Shown: piece by piece, positions 58,501 to 64,000 of the stretch
Layout of the letters: each line of letters begins with the position of its first letter
Numbering within the stretch: the stretch's first letter is position 1
NCBI RefSeq assembly: GCF_035967765.1
Contig: NZ_JAYWIT010000013.1
Reading direction: 5' to 3' (one strand)
Length of the DNA: 64,000 nt
Source of the DNA: Conexibacter stalactiti
GTDB taxonomy: Bacteria; Actinomycetota; Thermoleophilia; Solirubrobacterales; Solirubrobacteraceae
Position numbers and translations under genes: made by a program
The notes under the pieces: model-generated
The model's input: only the letters and a program-made list of their open reading frames with translations
What the model was told of the DNA's origin: nothing
The model's database searches: none

Positions 58501-59405
58501 GGCGCGTCGTGCAGCACGGTCGCGAACTGGTCGAGGCCGTAGGTGCTGATCGCGCGCAGATCGGCGACCAGCCGCAGCAGCGCGCCGAGCCGCTCGAAGC
58601 GCAGCAGCAGCGGGATCGACGGCACCGCGGGGCCGCCGACGTGCAGCTCGGAGGAGAGCTGCAGCCAGGTCGCGACCGCCGGCGGCGGGTCGTCGATCGT
58701 CTGCCCTCTGTCGGGGTCGGTGGAGACCGCGCCGAAGCGCACCGGCAGGTCGAGGTAGCCGAACGGGATCGCTCTGATCGGCTCCGAGGCGATCAGCGTG
58801 TGCGGGGCCTCGATCGTGCCGTCGATCGCCCCTTCCAGTCCGCTCGGGCGCAGCTGCGGTATCGCCTCCAGCGGCGCCAGCGCGCCGTCGAGCCGCAGCG
58901 TCTCGGCGGCGAACGACAGCCCCCGCTGCAACGCCGGGCGCGACGGCGCGGAGGTGCGGGCGATCGAGCTGGCGAGGAAGCCGGGTCTGCCGAAGCGCAG
59001 CTCCGTCAGCGGCGACTCCAGCAGCGCCCACGTCGGGAAGGCGTTGCCGAGGTTCCAGTCTCTGATCGGGAACGGCTGTCTCGGATCGGTCGGGTCCAGC
59101 CGCACGAGCAGGCTCGGCTGGCCGCCGTCGGCGAGGTCGAAGGCGCACGCGACGAGCGCGCCCGGCTGCCCCAGCCAGCTGTCGAACTGACCGCTCAGCA
59201 CGACGGCGTCGCCGACGATCTCCGGTTCGCTGACGGGGTCGAGCACGAGGTCGCCGCCGATCAACGGCAGCCGCTCGCGGATGAAGACCGCCAGCGGCTC
59301 CCAGCCGAGGCCGTCGGGCGGCAGGCGCAGCCGTCTGCCGTGCTCGCCGGCGACGACGAAGCCGCGCAGCGCGTCGCGCAGCGCCTGCAGGTCGTTGAAG
59401 GGCAT
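55590..59405 (-). CDS. giant beta-rich protein of unknown function
   Basis: 1271 residues, the largest unknown in the window. No signal peptide. Residues ~1-1090 alternate short hydrophobic strands with Gly/Asp turns and repeat a loose unit such as LSVSIATRPVGIAAVGLSLG, GIASFQLEEATLSLGYEVGA, GLELAIKPGAGEFSLAAGAIF, GLTLETFGLSFSVSTGTVAIG. This is reminiscent of DUF6603-type or groove-forming beta repeats. The last ~180 residues switch to amphipathic helices (LLARLWDEIVVWIRSHVEQFFADIV, MAQLLVDAARFVFTEMVDALMEGL). No catalytic motif is seen. Many Arg codons are AGA. Fourth gene of the operon, 10 nt after its neighbour. Confidence 0.75.
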   Translation of the reverse strand: MPFNDLQALRDALRGFVVAGEHGRRLRLPPDGLGWEPLAVFIRERLPLIGGDLVLDPVSEPEIVGDAVVLSGQFDSWLGQPGALVACAFDLADGGQPSLLVRLDPTDPRQPFPIRDWNLGNAFPTWALLESPLTELRFGRPGFLASSIARTSAPSRPALQRGLSFAAETLRLDGALAPLEAIPQLRPSGLEGAIDGTIEAPHTLIASEPIRAIPFGYLDLPVRFGAVSTDPDRGQTIDDPPPAVATWLQLSSELHVGGPAVPSIPLLLRFERLGALLRLVADLRAISTYGLDQFATVLHDAPIGSYLSGVIDLPRLIELRDLSVSIATRPVGIAAVGLSLGTARRLVVVEGWVELPDVQVDFMVDDPAGSADITAILSGQFDFLDGIAVTVRGVYPQLLFSGSVDTDPPIPFERIVRRFLPTLGSFPDISLSRLTALADLTARRYAFELGVRSGWQIPIGIASFQLEEATLSLGYEVGASQAFSGELTADAVLLGRDGREVARFGAGWVMPSTSFLLEGEFPEISLTGLAETLTGGSIPASGLPQIFLRDSRVRFEMQSEATRQLRLTGTTTYEFSLGTTIDAEKIGQADLALAVRRGSGERDGVVVGLVVRPDWTPDAIWSGLSDVFDVLTVRDAGLILSSIRDDDFSLPNLRGSWVPDRVRPGVTFFAALLLDGDALSILRGLFSSEIEFDLLAYIDTSDLKRSEIAARLPADDGKGAISFTGLELAIKPGAGEFSLAAGAIFTVAGERVTLEGSGVLRIGTTPSASFAIGVANWREPFGIKGLTLETFGLSFSVSTGTVAIGLLGSFLIGSDPRDRFRFAIGGSIVNFEAPGGFVFKLESASGRALKVIDLVRDFTSVDLRDVPLLNGLAFTRLDLFVVADPGGWDAPDHHRYEQGIGVDADLTLYDEWRLRLKLEANKVRGLLADGSISNAIVIGDLLVISDFTGRTGPSVHIDTSGLKPAALTNTQRIEERRRRLTQPLPEGIRPAVLGINPYTVITNGEQSTAYFAFSGAIRLLGIKEESFAGSVTDGGFEVNFHTKLAHLYGADFSASLSRSDGFAGHAEGRFDFSLDFPDGVSIRGIRILPPVVVRGPRAFLSIDLALSLGAASAGFALSFDWGPVHIAVDFHLTVTAELLARLWDEIVVWIRSHVEQFFADIVSSAERFVQLLRDGFLWAGQTALEIVRILSEVFDVDSLVRMAQLLVDAARFVFTEMVDALMEGLGATFEAAVAALQAIGDFCALAANESVLYGRPPEAPAITTTTGGAPR

Positions 59406-59415
59406 CGTGTCCGCC

Positions 59416-60852
59416 CTAGACCGGCTGGAGGCCGAGCTTGCGCAGCCCGGCGTTGAGCGCGTCGGTCAGCTTCTGGCGGTTCTGCGGCGAGTCGAGCGCC
59501 GCCTCCAGCTTGCTCTTGAGCAGGTCCTGGAACGCCTGCGTGTTGGCGATCCAGGAGGCGGCTCTCTCGTACAGGCCCGGCTGCGAGTTCCAGCCGTCCT
59601 TGTTGCCGAGCGTTATGTGCAGGTTGGCCATTCTGATGCCGACCTCGGTGACGTTCGCGTAGAGGCCCTCGCCTCTCGCCGTGAAGGCGGCGGCGGCCGT
59701 CAGCGTCAGCACCTGCGCCTCGTCCTTGAACGTCCCTCTGACGTGGAACCAGGCGTTCGGCGCGCCGGCGCGATCGGCGGCGCGCGCGAGGTGCGCCTGC
59801 CGCGCCCGCTCGCGGTCGACCGGCCACGTCGGCACGTGGTGGGTGACCGCGTTGGAGTCCTCGCCGAACTGCGGGATCCCCTTGACGCCGAGCCGCTCCA
59901 GCTCGGCTTGCGCCAGCGGCTCGCCGTCGGCGACCGCCCGCATCACCGTCCCGGCGGGGACCTCTCTGGGATGGTCGTCCTGGAACTTCAGCACCTGGCC
60001 GTTGAACTGCGTCATCGCGTTCATCAGCTCGGCGTGGTCGTTGCCGGGCTCCAGCGGCGCGCCGGCCGCTCTGCGCGCGTGGTCGACCGCCCACAGCAGG
60101 TCTATGTACGTCGCGAAGCCGCCGGCGTACTGCTCGTCGTCGCCGATCTCGGGCGGCGGGCCGGGCGGGTTCTTGCCGTCTCTCTCGTCTCTGTACCACT
60201 TCGTCGCGGCGGTGACGGCGTCGGCCGATTCGCGCTGCTTGGCGAGCGACTCGCGGTACTGTCTCGCGGCGGGCGTGTCCGCCATCGTGATCTCCTGCAG
60301 CGTGTCCTGGTGCAGCCAGTAGGCGCCGTCGAGCACCTGCCCGTTGTCGGACTCGTTCAGCGCGACGTCGCCGTACCAGCTCGCCAGCGCCAGCCGCTCG
60401 TCCTCGCCCGGCCCGGCGGCGACGCTGCCGCCGCCGAGTATCGTCTCGGCCGTCTTGATCGCGCAGCCGGAGACGCCGGAGAGGCCGACGTCGTAGGCGC
60501 CGGTGAAGTCGACGAGACCGAAGGTGAGGCCGAGCCGCACATCGGTCTGGTCGCGCGAGACGGGCGTGCACTGCATCGTGCCGCTCTGGTAGGTGTCGAT
60601 CCCGCCGAGGACCGTTCTCGACATCGAGATCCCCATGTACTCCAGCGCCCACTGGAACATCGTCTGCTCGGGGATGTCGCCGACGTCGATTCTCGGGAAC
60701 GGCGCGATGTCGATCCCCAGCGACGGCACTCTCAGGCCGTTTCTGATGATCGAGCCGAGGTAGTACTCGCTCCCCGGTCTGCTGAGCAGATCCCACAGCA
60801 TCCCGACGAGATCGCAGTCGGTGTTCTCCCCTGCTCCGGCGCTCGATGCCAT
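59416..60852 (-). CDS. uncharacterised protein of the prenyl-synthase operon
   Basis: 478 residues, cytosolic. SD AAAGGGG lies 6 nt before the ATG. The first part is beta-rich (TDVRLGLTFGLVDFTGAYDVGLSGVSG), the middle helical and charged (YRESLAKQRESADAVTAATKWYRDERDGKNPPGPPP), and the end has strands (WFHVRGTFKDEAQVLTLTAAAAFTARGEGLYANVTEVGIRMANLHITLG) followed by an amphipathic helix (AFQDLLKSKLEAALDSPQNRQKLTDALNAGL). The strand-helix end parallels the end of the 279-residue protein of the same operon, suggesting a shared lipid-binding-type domain (inference). Cysteines at NTDCDLV, QCTPV, GCAIK. Confidence 0.7.
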   Translation of the reverse strand: MASSAGAGENTDCDLVGMLWDLLSRPGSEYYLGSIIRNGLRVPSLGIDIAPFPRIDVGDIPEQTMFQWALEYMGISMSRTVLGGIDTYQSGTMQCTPVSRDQTDVRLGLTFGLVDFTGAYDVGLSGVSGCAIKTAETILGGGSVAAGPGEDERLALASWYGDVALNESDNGQVLDGAYWLHQDTLQEITMADTPAARQYRESLAKQRESADAVTAATKWYRDERDGKNPPGPPPEIGDDEQYAGGFATYIDLLWAVDHARRAAGAPLEPGNDHAELMNAMTQFNGQVLKFQDDHPREVPAGTVMRAVADGEPLAQAELERLGVKGIPQFGEDSNAVTHHVPTWPVDRERARQAHLARAADRAGAPNAWFHVRGTFKDEAQVLTLTAAAAFTARGEGLYANVTEVGIRMANLHITLGNKDGWNSQPGLYERAASWIANTQAFQDLLKSKLEAALDSPQNRQKLTDALNAGLRKLGLQPV

Positions 60853-60869
60853 CCGGTCCCCTTTGGTTC

Positions 60870-61928
60870 TCAGGCGGCGCAGGCCGCGGTCTCGTAGGTG
60901 TCGCGAAAGCCCTGGTCGACGATGTGCGCAGCGAGTGCGTCGAGCCGCTCGCGATGCTCGCCCGGCGGCAGCAGCGCCAGCTCGCTGCGCGCCCGCACGA
61001 CGATCGCGCGCGCGTCCCCGATCGCGCGCATCCAGCCGTCGCCGCGACGCAGCAGCCGCACGCCCTCCTCCAGCCGCTCGTCGCTCAGCTCCTCGCCGCG
61101 CACGACGGCGTGGAGGAAGTGCTCGGACGGCAGCTCGCGCAGCTCGTACAGCAGCGGCAGCGACAACCGCCCCTGGCGCAGGTCGGTCAGCGGCTCCTTG
61201 CCGGCGACCTCCAGCGGCCGCATGACGTCCATCACGTCGTCGACGATCTGGAAGGCGCGGCCGAGCCAGGCGCCGAACCGCCGCAGCCCGCCGACGACCG
61301 CCGGGCCGCCGTCGACGAGCCGGCCGCCGCCCTCGCAGGCGAACGAGATCAGGCGGCCGGTCTTGCGGTCGATCGTGCGGTAGTAGCGCTCGATCAGCCG
61401 CTCGGCCTCGCCGCCGCCGTCGTCGCCGACCGGGCGCGGCGCGAGCATCTCGTCGAGCTGACCGCGGCAGGTCTGCTCGCCGGTCGCGAGGAAGTCGCGC
61501 ATCAGCGCGAGGTCGGCCTCGCCGCGCACGTGCGCCGACATCTTGCGCGTTGCCTGGATCCACTGCAGGTCGCCGAGCACCAGCGCCAGCTCGTAGCCGC
61601 GCGAGGCGGCGATCGTCGGCAGGCCGCGGCGCAGCGGCGCGCGGTCGACGATGTCGTCGTGGATCAGCGAGCCGACGTGCGACAGCTCGATCGAGACCGC
61701 CGCGGCGATCGCCCGCTCCGGCAGCTCTGCCAGCGGTTCGCGCGCCGCGACGTGCGCCGACAGCACGAGCAGCAGCGGGCGCAACCGCTTGCCGCCGCGG
61801 TAGAAGCCCAGCTCGGCCTCGGTCAGGTAGTCGCGCTGGCTGGCGAGCAGCAGCTCCAGCTCGCGCTCGACGGCCGCCAGGTCGGGCGCCACGAGCGCCC
61901 GCGCGGCGAGGTACGGATGCTCCTCCAT
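60870..61928 (-). CDS. trans-polyprenyl diphosphate synthase
   Basis: 352 residues. FYRGGKRLRPLL binds IPP, the first Asp-rich motif is DDIVD (91-95, in SLIHDDIVDRAPLRRG), and the second is DDVMD (230-234, in AFQIVDDVMD). Residues four and five before the first Asp are Ser and Gly rather than bulky aromatics, which in this family usually allows long products. The normal GDYLLA motif reads LGDLQWIQA, an unusual change. It elongates allylic diphosphates with IPP supplied by IspH. It starts 1 nt after the stop of the 279-residue gene (TGA-G-ATG) and is second in an operon of otherwise non-isoprenoid proteins. Confidence 0.9.
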   Translation of the reverse strand: MEEHPYLAARALVAPDLAAVERELELLLASQRDYLTEAELGFYRGGKRLRPLLLVLSAHVAAREPLAELPERAIAAAVSIELSHVGSLIHDDIVDRAPLRRGLPTIAASRGYELALVLGDLQWIQATRKMSAHVRGEADLALMRDFLATGEQTCRGQLDEMLAPRPVGDDGGGEAERLIERYYRTIDRKTGRLISFACEGGGRLVDGGPAVVGGLRRFGAWLGRAFQIVDDVMDVMRPLEVAGKEPLTDLRQGRLSLPLLYELRELPSEHFLHAVVRGEELSDERLEEGVRLLRRGDGWMRAIGDARAIVVRARSELALLPPGEHRERLDALAAHIVDQGFRDTYETAACAA

Positions 61929-61929
61929 C

Positions 61930-62769
61930 TCAGAGGTTCGCCAACGCCTTGTTGACGAGTCGCTCGATGTTCTCCTTCACGTCGGGTTGGTTGAGGAAGG
62001 TCTGCAGCGCGCCGACGATCGAGCCGCTGGCGACGCCTCTGTTGATCGCGATCTGCGCCGACTGCTGCGCCCACAGCGGCAGCGACGGGATGTCGAGCGG
62101 GACTCTGATCGTGGCCGGGTCGGCCGCGACCAGCAGCGAGATGACGCTTATCGTCAGCGGTCTGCCGCGCTCGGCGTTGACGCGCACGTTGAGCGTGATC
62201 TGCGCGTCGTAGGCGGTCGCGACGAAGCCGCCCTCGGCGTCGGCCTCCCACTTCTGGTCACCGCAGTCGCGCGAGCCGCCCTGGCGCGGCTCGCAGCAGC
62301 CGATCTGAAAGCGGAAGTTCGGTCTCTCCTTGTCGCCCTGGCTGAGTCTGAACTGCTTCTCTCTCGCCTTCTCGCCGACGAGCACGATCGCGCGGAACTC
62401 CGGCTCGCTCTCGGAGAAGGTGAGCGACACCGGCCGCATCACGTGGAGGTTCTCGAACTGGACGTTGAGCAGCTGAAGCGTCGGGTTGCCGGTCGCGATC
62501 GGTCTGATCGGGAAGTCGCCCTTGCAGGCCGAGTCGCGCACGTCCTGCGGCACGCCGTCGACCGGTATGCGGTCGCTGACGCCGTCCGGTCGCGCAGGGT
62601 CGTACGACGGCAGTCCCCACGGCTCGTAGCCGTCGAGGATCACGCGCGGCAGATAGATCGGGTTGCTGGCCTCGTCGCGAAAGAGCCGATCCCACAGCGC
62701 GCGCAGAATCGTGCGCGTGATCGGTCCGAGCGGGTCGCCGAGCATCGCTCCGACGAACGTCTCCTGCAT
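61930..62769 (-). CDS. uncharacterised first protein of the prenyl-synthase operon
   Basis: 279 residues, cytosolic, SD GGGAGG about 9 nt before the ATG. A helical start (GPITRTILRALWDRLF) is followed by beta-rich sequence (LQLLNVQFENLHVMRPVSLTF, AYDAQITLNVRVNAERGRPLTISVISLLVAADPATIRVPLDIP) and a final amphipathic helix pair (IVGALQTFLNQPDVKENIERLVNKALANL). A cysteine cluster (IGCCEPRQGGSRDCGDQ) and the earlier DSACKGD could bind metal. No function is recognised; the strand-helix end resembles that of the 478-residue protein. Confidence 0.7.
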   Translation of the reverse strand: MQETFVGAMLGDPLGPITRTILRALWDRLFRDEASNPIYLPRVILDGYEPWGLPSYDPARPDGVSDRIPVDGVPQDVRDSACKGDFPIRPIATGNPTLQLLNVQFENLHVMRPVSLTFSESEPEFRAIVLVGEKAREKQFRLSQGDKERPNFRFQIGCCEPRQGGSRDCGDQKWEADAEGGFVATAYDAQITLNVRVNAERGRPLTISVISLLVAADPATIRVPLDIPSLPLWAQQSAQIAINRGVASGSIVGALQTFLNQPDVKENIERLVNKALANL

Positions 62770-62922
62770 CCCTTGCCGCCTCCCCGTTGGCCCCGTCCCC
62801 TGTCGGCGGCAAAGCTACGCGTGATGCTGATCAGCCAGCCGTCACTGCGCTTTTTCAGAGCGCTTTGCTCGCCTTTCCGGCGCGCATCCTGCCTGACGCA
62901 GGTGCATAGGCGAAGTGGGCTG
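62770..62922 (-). promoter_or_regulatory. upstream region of the seven-gene operon
   Basis: 153 bp without a gene between the operon and the DUF3037 gene. A small hairpin (GCGCT...AGCGC near 62847-62863) could end the DUF3037 transcript; the operon promoter must lie in the rest, but no convincing boxes were found. Confidence 0.4.
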
Positions 62923-63393
62923 TCAGAGTTCTGACGGTGGGGCGACCAGCTCGTCGAAGAGCCGGTCGAGCGTCTGCTGTCCGTCGTCGCAGAGACCGGT
63001 GTGGACCGGCGACGGCTGCACCAGCGCGGAGGATGGCGCGGTCAGCCAGCCGAAGCGGTCGGAGCGGTCCATCCGCGCCACCGCGCCGGCCTCCGGGTCG
63101 CCGGCCGCGATCCGCTCGACGGCGCGCAGGTGACGCTCCAGCGCGTCGACGTCGAGGCCGGGGTCGAGTGCCCGCAGGCGGGCGCGGTCGACGCGCGTGC
63201 GCGCGCCCAGGAAGCGGTGGCGGCGGCTGTGCACGACGACGCCGACGTTGAGCGCCTCGCCGCGCTGCAGCGACGGCACGACGCGCAGGATCGCGTACTG
63301 GAAGACCTCGCGCGCGGGGGTGGCGGGGGGCGCGGCGTCGCCGGGCACGGCGGGCGCCGGCTCGCGCGGCTCGTGCTCAGGCGGTGCGGGCAC
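62923..63393 (-). CDS. DUF3037 family protein
   Basis: 156 residues from a GTG. After a Pro/Ala-rich leader, EVFQYAILRVVPSLQRGEALNVGVVVHSRRHRFLGAR is the DUF3037 signature, and the rest is helical. The family is of unknown function and is frequently coded beside HipA-like kinase genes, as here, where it overlaps that gene by 17 nt. The pair may form a toxin-antitoxin-like or regulatory unit (inference). Confidence 0.85.
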   Translation of the reverse strand: MPAPPEHEPREPAPAVPGDAAPPATPAREVFQYAILRVVPSLQRGEALNVGVVVHSRRHRFLGARTRVDRARLRALDPGLDVDALERHLRAVERIAAGDPEAGAVARMDRSDRFGWLTAPSSALVQPSPVHTGLCDDGQQTLDRLFDELVAPPSEL

Positions 63394-64000
63394 GCTCCGC
63401 CTCCTGCGCGAACGCGCGCGGCGCGTCCAGCCGCGCGGCCAGGTACTCGACGTGAGCGGCCGGATCGGCGTCGCCGAACCAGGCGCGCGGCACGCCGTCG
63501 ACGAGCCGCTGCAGCAGCTCGGGCGTGACGAGCGGCGCCAGCCGCGCGTCGGCCGCCGCGATCGAGCCGGCCGCCGGCAGCAGCACGTGGTCGCGGATCG
63601 CCGCGAACGAGCCGTCCGCTCTGGCCGGGTCGAGTCCCGCGTGCTGCTTGTAGAGCGCCGCGCCGTGGTCGATCAGCCACAGCCTGCCGTGCCAGGTCAT
63701 CAGGTTGGGGTTGCGCGGGGTGCGGTCGACGTTCTCGGTGTACGCGTCGAGCCAGACGATCGCCGCCGCCAGCTCGGGGTCGACCGGGAAGCCCTCGAGC
63801 GCCGGGTTGTACGGCAGTGCCCGCGGCAGGAAGTCGAGCCCGACGTTGAGGCCGGCGCTCGCCTGCAGCAGCTCCTGGATCTCCGGGTCGGGCTCCGCGT
63901 CGGGCAGGTGCGGGTCCAGTTCGACGAGGACCAGCTCCGGGATCGGCAGCTCGAGCGCGCGCGCCAGCTCGCCGACGATCAGCTCCGCGACGAGCGCCTT
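63377..64000 (-). CDS. HipA-like kinase domain protein (5' end off the window)
   Basis: At least 207 residues; the frame stays open to the right edge. GLNVGLDFLPRALPYNP, IVWLDAYTENVDRTPRNPNL (catalytic loop, Asp and Asn) and LWLIDHGAALY (metal-binding Asp of the DFG-like motif) match the HipA_2 group of HipA-fold kinases. A start at the internal ATG at 63700 would remove the catalytic loop, so the gene must begin beyond 64000. The C-terminal part (LVTPELLQRLVDGVPRAWFGD) is helical. It overlaps the following DUF3037 gene by 17 nt. Confidence 0.87.
   Translation of the reverse strand, partial: KALVAELIVGELARALELPIPELVLVELDPHLPDAEPDPEIQELLQASAGLNVGLDFLPRALPYNPALEGFPVDPELAAAIVWLDAYTENVDRTPRNPNLMTWHGRLWLIDHGAALYKQHAGLDPARADGSFAAIRDHVLLPAAGSIAAADARLAPLVTPELLQRLVDGVPRAWFGDADPAAHVEYLAARLDAPRAFAQEAERARTA

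Noticed and set aside
55947..59456. 1169-codon open frame on the plus strand opposite the 1271-residue gene
   Set aside because: Its composition is Arg/Gln/Asp/Val-rich shadow sequence. The minus-strand frame has start, tight operon spacing and protein-like hydrophobic patterning.
1..64000. tRNA, rRNA, transposase, integrase, phage genes or attachment sites
   Set aside because: I looked for T-loop motifs, conserved rRNA stretches and mobile-element proteins and saw none that hold up; a covariance-model search would be decisive.

Overview
The window is very GC-rich (roughly 70-75 % by eye), densely packed, and gene content is that of a high-GC actinobacterium. The mec/cysO/cysM-type cysteine pathway, a bacterial Ku, SigB/F-type and ECF sigma factors, a WS/DGAT acyltransferase and several small families typical of Solirubrobacterales point to the Thermoleophilia (Conexibacter/Solirubrobacter-like); this placement is inference from gene content. 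No rRNA, tRNA, IS element, prophage or CRISPR array was seen. An unusual genome-style trait is heavy use of the AT-rich arginine codon AGA in several genes.

Layout, left to right. 1-12 kb: a histone-deacetylase-like amidohydrolase divergent from nadB; a small zinc-motif protein; a hyuA-hyuB hydantoinase/oxoprolinase pair; DUF1802 and DUF1152 proteins; a secreted penicillin-acylase-family Ntn hydrolase; a degenerate peptidase-like protein. 12-17 kb: a sulfur-carrier cysteine locus on the minus strand (rhodanese-ThiF activating enzyme, CysO-like carrier with a C-terminal Gly-Gly-Ala, CysM-like synthase, two ferritin-like proteins, TatA, JAMM protease). 17-31 kb: SCO1, a secreted protein, a polytopic membrane protein with a 51-residue partner, a thioredoxin-fold protein lacking its CxxC, a metallophosphoesterase without an ordinary start codon, ispH, lepB, an M28 peptidase, a WS/DGAT, a subtilase, a DUF59 protein, a STAS protein, and an fxsA-DUF-HAD operon.

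31-42 kb: an XRE repressor with two matching candidate operators; an ECF sigma factor fused to its own zinc-finger, membrane anchor and long outer tail, followed directly by a 710-residue secreted protein; a CRHN/CPIC zinc protein; a flavin monooxygenase-TetR operon with a clear palindromic operator on its -10 box; a flippase-like membrane protein. 41-52 kb: gltB-gltD, a family-4 glycosyltransferase, a phosphodiester glycosidase, Ku, a SigB/F-type sigma factor and a divergent MerR-PAS-GAF regulator.

52.8-62.8 kb holds the most unusual content: a seven-gene minus-strand operon with junctions of -4 to 17 nt. It codes for a trans-prenyl diphosphate synthase, four large proteins with no recognised enzyme domain (279, 478, 1271 and 440 residues; at least the 440-residue one has sequence features suggestive of TULIP-type lipid-binding folds), a ComEC-like metallo-beta-lactamase-fold hydrolase and a GlsB/YeaQ membrane protein. 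I propose it as a candidate undescribed isoprenoid/lipid-handling system. The window ends in a DUF3037 gene overlapping a HipA-like kinase that runs off the right edge.
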